From Sphaerisporangium corydalis (GTDB lineage Bacteria; Actinomycetota; Actinomycetes; Streptosporangiales; Streptosporangiaceae): a DNA stretch of 64,000 bases. Location: NCBI RefSeq assembly GCF_025506355.1, contig NZ_JANZYP010000009.1, forward strand, positions 62,001 through 126,000, given 5' to 3'. The notes beneath the pieces were generated by a model, which saw only the letters and a list, made by a program, of their open reading frames with translations, had not been told where the DNA came from and did not search any database. The position numbers were made by a program, and so were the translations under genes. Positions 16,488-24,119 of this stretch are shown piece after piece; position 1 is the stretch's first letter, and the number at the start of each line of letters is the position of its first letter.

Positions 16488-16571
16488 GCACGGCCGGTAC
16501 ACGGCGGCTGGAAAGCGGCGGCCGCTACACGGTCGGAGGCCCGGCACGGCCGGTACACGGTGGGTGGACAG
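16488..16571. repeat. 28-bp tandem repeat, three copies
   Basis: Copies begin near 16488, 16516 and 16544. The first and third share GCACGGCCGGTACACGG exactly, while the middle one is diverged (CGGCGGCCGCTACACGG). It lies in the gap between the SDR and methyltransferase genes. Confidence 0.75.
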
Positions 16572-16644
16572 GCCGATGAAAGGTCAGTCGAACGTCGGTG
16601 GAAAAGGGAGTGCGGGTCGCTGGATGGCGTGTCAGCATCGAACG

Positions 16645-17343
16645 ATGATCAAGCAGTGGACGCTGGACGAGACGGCGCACGCGGGTCCCGAGCACCTCGA
16701 CCCCGCCTTCGTCGCCGGGTTCGACCGCAAGCAGGGGCGCCCCGACCCGGCCGAGGACCTCGCCGTGCTCGCCGGGCTCGGGGTGGGCGAGACGGCGACC
16801 GTCGTGGACCTCGCCGCGGGCACCGGCCAGTTCGCGCTGGCCGCGGCCAAGCGCTTCCGCCGCGTGGTGGCCGTCGACGTGTCCCCCGCGATGCAGGAGT
16901 ACCTGCGCGCCCGAGCCACGGACGCCGGGCTGTCGAACATCGAGTTCGCCCAGGCGGGCTTCCTGTCCTACGACCACTCCGGCCCGCCGGCGGACGCCGT
17001 CTACACCCGCCACGCCCTGCACCAGCTCCCCGACTTCTGGAAGGCGCTCGCGCTCGACCGCATCGCGGCGATGCTGCGCCCGGGAGGCGTCCTGCGCCTG
17101 CACGACCTGATCTTCGACTTCCGCCCGCACGAGGCGGACGAGATCCTCGACGCCTGGCTCGACGGCGCGGCCGACGACCAGGCGGGCGGCTACACCCGCG
17201 AGGACTACGCCGAACACCTCCGCACCGAACACAGCACCTTCCGCTGGCTACTCGAACCGATGCTCACCGCCGCCGGCTTCGAAATCGTCGACACCCACTT
17301 CCGCGGCTCCATCTACGGCGCCTACACCTGCCGCAAACCCTGA
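16645..17343 (+). CDS. Class I SAM-dependent methyltransferase
   Basis: A 232-residue methyltransferase. Motif I is VVDLAAGTGQFALAAA (about 50-65), the acidic end of beta-2 is VVAVDVSPAMQEYLR (about 73-87) and the post-motif region is DAVYTRHALHQLPDFW (about 115-130). A GGVLRLHDLIFDF strand (about 148-160) completes the Rossmann-like fold. The frame extends far upstream to 15760 but overlaps the SDR gene there; ATG 16645 gives the normal family N-terminus. The substrate is unknown. The gene is 185 nt downstream of the SDR and could be co-transcribed, but tandem repeats lie between. Confidence 0.88.
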   Translation: MIKQWTLDETAHAGPEHLDPAFVAGFDRKQGRPDPAEDLAVLAGLGVGETATVVDLAAGTGQFALAAAKRFRRVVAVDVSPAMQEYLRARATDAGLSNIEFAQAGFLSYDHSGPPADAVYTRHALHQLPDFWKALALDRIAAMLRPGGVLRLHDLIFDFRPHEADEILDAWLDGAADDQAGGYTREDYAEHLRTEHSTFRWLLEPMLTAAGFEIVDTHFRGSIYGAYTCRKP

Positions 17344-17470
17344 ACGCACCCCCGCCCAGATCTGTCGAGACCCACCGGCCCACCTCGGCTCCAGGCGCGC
17401 AGGGCCCGGCCCGTCTCCCTTGAGAGACGCGCAGGCCTCCCTTCCGCCAGCTCAATGTATTTAAGAGTTG

Positions 17471-17482
17471 ACTTATATAAGT
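17471..17482. promoter_or_regulatory. ArsR-type operator/promoter palindrome
   Basis: ACTTATATAAGT is a perfect 12-bp palindrome in an AT-rich patch (TATTTAAGAGTTGACTTATA) just ahead of the ArsR-like gene. It can act both as a -10 region and as the autoregulatory operator. No Shine-Dalgarno sequence precedes the gene, so a leaderless transcript is likely. Confidence 0.55.
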
Positions 17483-17492
17483 GGTCGCTGGC

Positions 17493-17897
17493 ATGCTGTC
17501 ACCCGTGCACGCGTTCGACGTCCTCGGGGATCCGGTGCGGCGGCGGATCCTGGAGCTGCTCACCGACGGTGAACTGGCGGCCGGGGAGGTCAGCGCGGTC
17601 ATCCGGGAAGAGTTCGGCATCTCCCAGCCCGCCGTCTCCCAGCACCTGCGGGTGCTCCGGGACAACGGGTTCGCCACGGTCCGCGCGGAGGGCACCAAAC
17701 GCCTGTACGCCGTGGACCCGGCGCCCCTGCGCGAGATCGACGTCTGGCTTGATCGCTACCGGCGGTTCTGGAGCCACAGCCTGGACGCCCTCGGCACCGA
17801 ACTCGCCCGCGGCCGCCGTGAACGCCGCATGCGCGAGCAGACGGGCCCGGCGCCGGACGATCCCATCGACCACCAGGAACAGGAGACACCACCATGA
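17493..17897 (+). CDS. ArsR-family winged-helix regulator
   Basis: About 134 residues. The HTH is typical of the ArsR/SmtB subgroup paired with SRPBCC proteins: HAFDVLGDPVRRRILELL, then EFGISQPAVSQHLRVLRDNG and a wing (FATVRAEGTKRLYAVD). No Cys metal site is visible, so it probably does not sense metals. ATG 17493 was chosen; an in-frame GTG at 17481 falls inside the palindrome. It is first in an operon with the VOC and SRPBCC genes and overlaps the VOC gene by 4 nt. Confidence 0.88.
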   Translation: MLSPVHAFDVLGDPVRRRILELLTDGELAAGEVSAVIREEFGISQPAVSQHLRVLRDNGFATVRAEGTKRLYAVDPAPLREIDVWLDRYRRFWSHSLDALGTELARGRRERRMREQTGPAPDDPIDHQEQETPP

Positions 17898-18283
17898 TCA
17901 AGCTCTGGATCGCGAGCGTTTTCGTCGAGGACCAGGCCAAGGCCCTCACCTTCTACACCGACGTCCTCGGCTTCACCAAGCTGCAGGACATCCCCCTCGG
18001 TGAGGCCCGCTGGCTGACCGTCGCCTCGCCGTCGGGCCCCGAGGGCGTCCAGCTGCTCCTGGAGCCGAACGACAACCCGATCGCCAAGACCTTCCAGCGG
18101 TCGCTCTTCGAGGCCGGGATCCCCGCGACCTCCCTCGCCACCGACGACATCCACGTCGAGTTCAAGCGCATGACCGACCTCGGGGTGACCTTCACGATGG
18201 AGCCGACGGAGATGGGCCCGGTGACCCACGCCGTCTTCGACGACACCTGCGGCAACCTCATCGGACTCGACCAGCTCGCCTGA
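17894..18283 (+). CDS. VOC family protein (glyoxalase/dioxygenase fold)
   Basis: A 129-residue single-module vicinal-oxygen-chelate protein. Two beta-alpha-beta-beta-beta repeats are visible: WIASVFVEDQAKALTFYTDVLGF (about 5-27) and the second half ATDDIHVEFKRMTDLGVTF with FDDTCGNLIGLDQ at the end. The usual metal-binding His/Glu positions are not all obvious, so a binding or resistance role is as likely as catalysis. Start overlaps the ArsR stop. Together with ArsR and SRPBCC genes it forms a module seen widely in actinomycetes, perhaps for handling a small hydrophobic compound. Confidence 0.88.
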   Translation: MIKLWIASVFVEDQAKALTFYTDVLGFTKLQDIPLGEARWLTVASPSGPEGVQLLLEPNDNPIAKTFQRSLFEAGIPATSLATDDIHVEFKRMTDLGVTFTMEPTEMGPVTHAVFDDTCGNLIGLDQLA

Positions 18284-18322
18284 CCGGCCGGACCCCTGGC
18301 ACCAAGAAAGGCACGACCGCAC

Positions 18323-19003
18323 ATGCCCGACCCGACCACCGGCCCGAACGCGGCCGACGCCCCCGGCCCGACCGGCGGCGAGACCTTTCCGACGTCCGGC
18401 ACCGAGCGTGAGCTCGGCCACCACGACGCCTCGGGGGAGGCCCGGAGCATCCTGATGCGGCGACGGTACGACGCCGAGCCCAAGGACGTCTGGGACGCCT
18501 GCACCGACCCCGACCGGATGAGCCGCTTCTTCATGCGGCCGACCGGGGACCTGCGGGTCGGCGGCACCTTCAGCTTCGAGGGCAACGCGGGCGGCAGCAT
18601 CCTGCGCTGCGAACCGCCCAAGCGCCTCACGGTCACCTGGATCTACGGCCCACCTGGCGACCTCCCGCCGGATCAGGTGGAGCTGCGGCTGACCCCGGAC
18701 GGCGACGGCACCGTCCTGGAGCTCGAACACTCCTCCTCGTCCGGGATCACCGGCAACCTCCTGAACGACCCCGAGCGGGGCCTGTGGGGCCTCGGCGCCG
18801 GCTGGGAACTGGGCCTGCTCGGCCTGCACGCCTACCTGCGCGGCGACTTCCCCGAAACCCCCCCGTCCGACCTCGGCGAAACCTCCGAAATCGCCACCCT
18901 CGCCGACCACATCAGCGCCGCCTGGTCCAAGGTCCTCGACCAGGACACCCGCGACACATCGCCCACCACCAGCGAGAAGCCGCCCGGCTCGCCCCAGCGG
19001 TAA
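18323..19003 (+). CDS. SRPBCC (AHSA1-like) domain protein
   Basis: A 226-residue protein with a START-like hydrophobic-ligand fold. The AHSA1 signature begins at about residue 50 with RRYDAEPKDVWDACTDPDRMSRFF, continues with GDLRVGGTFSFEG and CEPPKRLTVTWIYG, and ends with ELEHSSSSG and the helix GLWGLGAGWELGLLGLHAYL. The first 45 residues are a flexible Pro/Thr-rich leader. Third gene of the ArsR operon, 39 nt after the VOC gene. No enzymatic activity should be assumed. Confidence 0.87.
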   Translation: MPDPTTGPNAADAPGPTGGETFPTSGTERELGHHDASGEARSILMRRRYDAEPKDVWDACTDPDRMSRFFMRPTGDLRVGGTFSFEGNAGGSILRCEPPKRLTVTWIYGPPGDLPPDQVELRLTPDGDGTVLELEHSSSSGITGNLLNDPERGLWGLGAGWELGLLGLHAYLRGDFPETPPSDLGETSEIATLADHISAAWSKVLDQDTRDTSPTTSEKPPGSPQR

Positions 19004-19242
19004 AAGACGATCCGGCCCGGTCCTAACCGGCGGCGCCGTCCGGCACCGGACGGCGGGACCGGACGACCGGGCAGTCGAGAGGGCTCCCGGCCTGCGGCCG
19101 CCGAGGGCCACCCCGTGTTCCTGGCCCGTGACGGCCTCTTTTTCCGGCCATGATCCCGGTTACCCGGCAAACACATGAAATACCCCGCGCCGGAGCCGGA
19201 CCGTGCGATCTCCGTTGTGATCACGGTCCGATTCCATTGAGA

Positions 19243-19905
19243 ATGTCCCACGTGGGCGGTATAGCGACAATCCTTCCTCCGCAGGCCTGGCAACGGCTGA
19301 CAGAGGCGGGTACTCCTCGTCTTTTCGATGCGAACGTCGTTCTGATGAGTCAAGGTGGTCCCGCGGACCGAGTCCTGGTGCTGCTCCGCGGACGCGTCAA
19401 GGTGACACGCGTGGACGCCGAGGGCCGGAATCTCGTTCTGGCCGTTCGCGGTCCGGGAGAACTCCTCGGTGAGATGGCCGTACCCGACGGAAACGTCAGA
19501 TCGGCCACGATCACGACGATCGATCCGTGCGGCGTGCGCGTGATTCCCGTCGACCGATTCCTCGCCTTGGTCGACACGATGAAGCTCGGAAACCTTCTCC
19601 TTCGCCACGCGTTCACGCGGCTACGCGAGGGCGAGGAGCTACGCTCCGAGCTGGCGAGCCTGCCGGCGGGCCAGCGGACGGTACGCGGCCTGCTCCGGCT
19701 GGCGCTTCCCGAGGCTTCGCCCCGCGCTCCGGGAGAGATCGACGTGGGCCTTGACCAGACAGAGCTCGGCAGGGCGATCGGGTTGTCACGGGGGACGGTG
19801 GCCGCGGAGCTGCGGCCCCTGCGCGACCAGGGCCTGATCGACACGAAGCGCGGCCACGTGGTCATCCTCGATCTAGGAGAGCTTCGCCGTCTGCTGGTGG
19901 AATGA
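19243..19905 (+). CDS. Crp/Fnr-type regulator
   Basis: About 220 residues. A cyclic-nucleotide-binding beta-roll spans about 10-120 (LFDANVVLMSQGGPADRVLVLLRG, VRGPGELLGEMAV) and a C-terminal Crp-type winged helix spans about 160-215 (LDQTELGRAIGLSRGTVAAELRPLRDQGLI). The canonical cAMP-binding Arg-Ser pair after GE(L)xG is not clear (the loop reads GELLGEMAVPDGNVRSATI, which retains RSA), so nucleotide binding is plausible. The frame opens at 19150, but ATG 19243 gives the normal domain start. It stands 247 nt upstream of the candidate signalling locus on the same strand and could regulate it; that is inference. Confidence 0.85.
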   Translation: MSHVGGIATILPPQAWQRLTEAGTPRLFDANVVLMSQGGPADRVLVLLRGRVKVTRVDAEGRNLVLAVRGPGELLGEMAVPDGNVRSATITTIDPCGVRVIPVDRFLALVDTMKLGNLLLRHAFTRLREGEELRSELASLPAGQRTVRGLLRLALPEASPRAPGEIDVGLDQTELGRAIGLSRGTVAAELRPLRDQGLIDTKRGHVVILDLGELRRLLVE

Positions 19906-20152
19906 ACGATGCGCGATCCGCGGTGTGTCGGATTTCAGACACATCACGCTGCGGATCCCCTCCAGAGTAGAGATCCCAAGTGATCGTCGGCCGCCGATGA
20001 GTATTGTCCCATTTCTAGTCATTAATATGGATTTATCATCCTATTCTGTTCGATTGCTCGGGGTCATGATGTTTGCTGGAGTTCAGGGGGAACTGCTAAC
20101 ATCTGGCGCCTCAATCCCCCTTAATAGTTATAGATCCATTAAAGGTGGGTCA
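19906..20152. other. AT-richer upstream region of the cyclase-like/NTPase locus
   Basis: This gap of 247 nt is clearly lower in GC than its surroundings (for example TAGTCATTAATATGGATTTA near 20018-20037). It ends in AAAGGTGGG ahead of the ATG at 20153. It likely holds the promoter of the following operon. Low GC at this point also fits an acquired locus. Confidence 0.55.
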
Positions 20153-20941
20153 ATGATGCCCGAAACCCCTCTTGTCAGCCGCTGCGTGATCGGTATCGAC
20201 GTGGAGAAGTACAGCGTCGGCCGCAGAATCCGCCAGCAGGACGGTGTCCAGCGCACTTTGGACACCATGCTCAGCCAGAGTGCCGAGTCGGCGGGGCTTG
20301 ACCGCACGATTTGGGACCGGCTTCCGGCGGGAGACGGGGAAATGGCCGTCCTCCCCGAATGCGATCTGACCACGGTCGTCGGTGGTTTCGTGCGCGATCT
20401 CGACGACCGCCTCGCCGTGCACAACGAGGATCACGGTCCCGGCATGCAGATCAAGCTCCGGATGGCCGCCCACATCGGCCTGCTGAAAAGGAGCCCGCTG
20501 GGGTACGCGGGGCCCGCGCTCGTCGTGCTCAGCCGTCTTCTCAACGCCGACGAGCTGAGGCGGGCGCTGAGGAACGCCGAGGACACCCACCTCGCCCTGA
20601 TCGTGTCCTCCTCCATGTTCCCGGTCGTCGAGTCGGGAGGCCTCGGCCTCCGGCCGTGGACGTTCCGGAAGATCGAGGTGGTGGACGACGCCAAGGGGTT
20701 CAGCGAGGTCGCCTACATCCACCCCGCCAACGAGGTCGCCGCCGGCCGCCCCTCGGACGGGCCTCCCGTGCCAGGACCACCGCCGTCGCGGGAGCCGGCC
20801 GCTCCTGCCGAGGAGAAGGCCGGGAAGGAACGTTCCGGGACGATGATCGGGACCCAGTGGAACATCAGTGGTCCGGACGCCCGGATCAACCACAGCGACC
20901 GGGACATGTACCTCTTCGAAACCACGGCGGACGACGCATGA
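20153..20941 (+). CDS. Nucleotide-cyclase-like domain protein with C-terminal amyloid-type motif
   Basis: A 262-residue protein. Residues 8-190 resemble a class III nucleotide-cyclase homology domain: CVIGIDVEKYS (Asp16 in the first strand), LPAGDGEMAVLP (Asp61), KLRMAAHIGL and GYAGPALVVLSRLLNADELRRAL. Both candidate metal Asp residues are kept. The Asn of the usual VNxAAR motif is replaced by a hydrophobic residue while the Arg is kept, so catalysis is uncertain. A Pro-rich linker (about 195-225) leads to a short motif at 233-253, GTQWNISGPDARINHSDRD plus a Tyr, near the C-terminus. A closely similar motif lies in the next protein. The start with AAAGGTGGG upstream is at ATG 20153; ATG 20156 is equally possible. 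Overlaps the next gene by 4 nt. Confidence 0.75.
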   Translation: MMPETPLVSRCVIGIDVEKYSVGRRIRQQDGVQRTLDTMLSQSAESAGLDRTIWDRLPAGDGEMAVLPECDLTTVVGGFVRDLDDRLAVHNEDHGPGMQIKLRMAAHIGLLKRSPLGYAGPALVVLSRLLNADELRRALRNAEDTHLALIVSSSMFPVVESGGLGLRPWTFRKIEVVDDAKGFSEVAYIHPANEVAAGRPSDGPPVPGPPPSREPAAPAEEKAGKERSGTMIGTQWNISGPDARINHSDRDMYLFETTADDA

Positions 20942-23202
20942 GCGACGAGCCGTCCGGTGCGCGGCAAGAAGCCGGTGATCGGCGCCCGGCGGAGGAGGGC
21001 CCACGACGGCCGGCGGCCGACCCGGAGGCCAAACCGGAAGCCGAACCTGAGGCCGAGCCGGAGGCCAAGCCCGGCCAGGAGGAGCAGAAGCCGGCGGTCT
21101 CCTCTCCCGATGCCCTGGAAGGTGAGTACGAGGAGTCGCTCGCGCCCGAAGAGCAGATGGTGCGCGAGACCCTGGAGCGCGACCGCCGCGGGGAGAACCT
21201 GCGCCGGCTGGTGTCCGACCTGCAGGACACGGCGGGCGCGGACGCCGGCACCTTCGTCGGGAACCAGTTCACGATGGGGGACGACAGCCGGGTCAACCAC
21301 GCCGGCCGCGACTTCTACGTCACCTACGGGAACGCCGGGGAGAGGCCGCAGGCGACCCCGCTCACCAAGGAGCAACTGGCCCGGCTCTCTCCCTCGCACG
21401 TGGTCTCCACCGGAAGCCTCTCCTGCCTCACCGAGCATCTGGGGCCTGGACGTGTCGGCGTCCTTTCCGGTCCGCCAGGCACGGGACGGACGATGACGGC
21501 GCTGGCGGGTCTCCTGCACAGCTCGGCGCAAGGCGCGGCGGAAGCGCGGATCGCCACGTTCCCCCACGGGATCGACCCCTCCCGGCTGAGGACGGGCGAC
21601 CTGCGGGAGAGCACCGGCTACCTGCTCGACGCTTCCGGGGCCGATTGGGTACGGACCAGGGACGACTCGGGGTTCCGGCAGCTGTCCTACCTCGCCACGC
21701 GCACCGGATCCGCCTTCGTGGTCCTGGTCGACGGTGACACACGGTTCGCCCCCGACCATGGTGAGATCCGCGTAGTGCCCCACACGGCCCCCGGCGCCCT
21801 CGCGGTGTTCGAGCGTTGCCTGGCCTACCGGCTGTGGCGTTCCGGCGTGGCCGACGGGAACACGCGGGCCCGCGAGACGGCGTCCGACCCGCGGGTGCGT
21901 GAGGAACTCGGCGACAACAGCCGGCCTCGGGAAGCCCATGCCCTGGCCGGGGCCGTGGCCCAGAGCATGGTCGACGGCCGCCGGCTCGACGAGGTGCTCG
22001 ACGAGCGCCCGCAACGACTGCGCGAGTGCGCCCAGGAACTGCTGTCCGACCAGGGGAGGAAGTACGAGCGGAGCTTCCTGCTGGCGATCTCCGTGCTCGA
22101 CGGGAAGTCCATGGTCAGGACGACGTCGGCCGCCCTCCGCCTGGCCGACCTGGTGGACTCGGTCAAGACCGTGCCACCCGCGCCGGGCTCCCTGTGGTCG
22201 GCCTTCGACGAGACCCTGGGAACGTGGCTGCAGTACGCCGAAGCCGATGACGACTCCGGGCCGGACGAGAGCAGGCGGCGCATCCGGCTGCGCAAGCCGA
22301 GACTGACCACCGCGGTCCTCGACACGGCCTGGCACAACCATCCGGCACTGCGCGAACCGATGATCACATGGCTGCGCGACCTCACCGAGGATCCCGACCC
22401 CGAGATCCGCTTGGCCGCCGCGCAGGCGGTAGGGAAGCTCGCCGTCTACGACTACGCCGAGATCGAGAAGGAGTTCCTCAGCGGATGGGTCCGCTCCAAC
22501 CGCGTCGGCCACCACTGGCTGGCGGCGTGGGCGCTGGAGGTGACCGCCCGGCACCCGGCCGTGACCAGGCAGGTGAACGAACTCCTGCGGACCTTGGCCG
22601 ATGGTTCGCTTGCCCGCCGTTCCACGGCCGTGCGGGCCTACAGCACATCCCTCGGGATCTTGTTCTTCCGTGACGCGCTAACCGCCCTGCGTCGTGCCGC
22701 GTCCCGGGGGAGGCTGCACGACGAGGTCGCGCGTGCGATGAAGGAACTGTTCCTGTCCGGTTTCCGGGACGAGGTCATCGGAGAACTCGCGCGATGGGCT
22801 CGTTCCGGCGAGCCGCTCCTCGACCTCGCCGTCCACCGGTCCCTCACGCGGCTGGCAATGATTCCCGGCGAGGTCGCGGGAGACGATCGGCCGTCGCTGC
22901 TGGCCCTGCTCTGCGACGGCGACGACGAGCGCCGCGTCCAAATCGGGCTGCTCTGGCGGTCCGCCTTCTCCGACGCGGAGGGAAACGGGCCGACCTGGGC
23001 CGCCCTGCTCCATTGGGTGCGGTGCGCGGGCCGGGAGCCTGACGCGGTCCACGCGATCGGCGCACTCGTGGCGGACCTGGGCGAGGACCGGCGGCTGAAC
23101 ACGGCGCTCCGTTTCCATCTGCATTGGTGGGGCCGTCACACCATCTCCCGGCTGACCGCCGAGGAGCTGCTGCCGTATCTGGAGAGGAGGATCCTCCGAT
23201 GA
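20938..23202 (+). CDS. STAND-like P-loop NTPase with HEAT-like repeats and N-terminal amyloid-type motif
   Basis: A 754-residue protein. Residues 1-60 are charged low-complexity sequence with Glu-Ala-Lys-Pro repeats, and 65-95 is a helix. At 104-130 lies the motif GTFVGNQFTMGDDSRVNHAG followed by RDFYVTY. The P-loop is GVLSGPPGTGRTMTALAG (Walker A 178-185), and a probable Walker B is FVVLVDGD (260-267). After a helical middle, residues from about 475 contain HEAT/Armadillo-like helical pairs (DPDPEIRLAAAQAVGKLAVY, HHWLAAWALEVTARHP) to the C-terminus. The order motif, NTPase, repeat sensor is that of NLR-like STAND proteins. No NACHT or NB-ARC signature is complete, so the NTPase class is uncertain. 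Confidence 0.75.
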   Translation: MSDEPSGARQEAGDRRPAEEGPRRPAADPEAKPEAEPEAEPEAKPGQEEQKPAVSSPDALEGEYEESLAPEEQMVRETLERDRRGENLRRLVSDLQDTAGADAGTFVGNQFTMGDDSRVNHAGRDFYVTYGNAGERPQATPLTKEQLARLSPSHVVSTGSLSCLTEHLGPGRVGVLSGPPGTGRTMTALAGLLHSSAQGAAEARIATFPHGIDPSRLRTGDLRESTGYLLDASGADWVRTRDDSGFRQLSYLATRTGSAFVVLVDGDTRFAPDHGEIRVVPHTAPGALAVFERCLAYRLWRSGVADGNTRARETASDPRVREELGDNSRPREAHALAGAVAQSMVDGRRLDEVLDERPQRLRECAQELLSDQGRKYERSFLLAISVLDGKSMVRTTSAALRLADLVDSVKTVPPAPGSLWSAFDETLGTWLQYAEADDDSGPDESRRRIRLRKPRLTTAVLDTAWHNHPALREPMITWLRDLTEDPDPEIRLAAAQAVGKLAVYDYAEIEKEFLSGWVRSNRVGHHWLAAWALEVTARHPAVTRQVNELLRTLADGSLARRSTAVRAYSTSLGILFFRDALTALRRAASRGRLHDEVARAMKELFLSGFRDEVIGELARWARSGEPLLDLAVHRSLTRLAMIPGEVAGDDRPSLLALLCDGDDERRVQIGLLWRSAFSDAEGNGPTWAALLHWVRCAGREPDAVHAIGALVADLGEDRRLNTALRFHLHWWGRHTISRLTAEELLPYLERRILR

Positions 23203-24029
23203 CCCTGGCCCCCGGCGATCTCGCACTGGTCCGTCACGGCTGGTTCGCGAGGTTCGGGCACTGGCTGAAATCCCTGTTCGGTCCGCCGCGCCTCCCTGAC
23301 GAGATCACCGTCCGCCGCATCGACTCTCCCTTCTCCTTCGAGACCCCGGCGCTCAGCGACGGCTTCGCGTTCACGGTGTCGATCCGGTTGCACTGGTCGG
23401 CGACCGGCCGCAGCGACGTCTCCCTCCTGCACGACACGATCGACGTCCACCGCGAGGGGATCCGGTGGCATCTCAGCGACATCGTCCGCCGCATCGCGCG
23501 CCAGTATGGCCCGCACCTCCCCCACGAGGCCGAGGCGGAGATCAACAGGCAGATCAAGGGCGCGCGGCTCTTCCACGAGTACGACGCGGTCCAGCTCGAA
23601 TGCGTCGCCTACTCACGGGTCGGGTCCGCCCTCCCTGTCGTGGGCCTGCAACAGGAGATCTGGCGTGAACGTCTCGCCCGCGTGGAATCCCACGAGGCCG
23701 CCAAGGTCGATATCGACCGGATGCGGGAGCTTCGGCGGCTCTGGCGCGATCTGCTGGCGGAGGGCATCGACGACTGGATCGCCCCGTACGCCGTCCGTCT
23801 CGCCGAGGATCCCCGGAACGTCGCCCAGACCGTCCAGGAGATGTTCGCCCATCGCCGGCAAGAGGCCGAGCGCCTGCTCACGCTGGTCAGGGAGATCATG
23901 ACCACCCAGCAGTCCACGAACGTCTACGAATTCGTGGTGAGCAGCGAGACGGTGCTGCGCAACACCCTCACGATGATGGGCATACCGGTGCCCGACCCCG
24001 ATCCGGAGTCGCTCTTCTCCGGCAGATGA
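23199..24029 (+). CDS. Unrecognised protein of the cyclase-like/NTPase operon (possible SPFH-like fold)
   Basis: A 276-residue protein with no family I recognise. The N-terminus (LAPGDLALVRHGWFARFGHW) may be an amphipathic or membrane-associated helix. A beta strand DGFAFTVSIRLHWSA, helices with conserved-looking IVRRIARQYGPHLPHEAEAEI, a second strand AVQLECVAYSRVG and then a long charged helix (RLARVESHEAAKVDIDRMRELRRLW) follow. That succession is reminiscent of SPFH/band-7 domains, but the match is weak. It overlaps the NTPase stop by 4 nt (ATGA), so its product is made in step with it. No transmembrane helix is evident. Confidence 0.7.
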   Translation: MTLAPGDLALVRHGWFARFGHWLKSLFGPPRLPDEITVRRIDSPFSFETPALSDGFAFTVSIRLHWSATGRSDVSLLHDTIDVHREGIRWHLSDIVRRIARQYGPHLPHEAEAEINRQIKGARLFHEYDAVQLECVAYSRVGSALPVVGLQQEIWRERLARVESHEAAKVDIDRMRELRRLWRDLLAEGIDDWIAPYAVRLAEDPRNVAQTVQEMFAHRRQEAERLLTLVREIMTTQQSTNVYEFVVSSETVLRNTLTMMGIPVPDPDPESLFSGR

Positions 24030-24119
24030 GCGGGCGGCGCCCCCGGCGTCCGGCCGGCCAGGCCCCAACGGCTCAGACGCCTTCGGATGCCTCGTGGACA
24101 CCTCGCCTCAGGAGAGACC

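Noticed and set aside
19925-20152. N-terminal extension of the cyclase-like gene
   Set aside because: The extra 76 codons lie in AT-rich DNA with no ribosome binding site, while AAAGGTGGG precedes the ATG at 20153.
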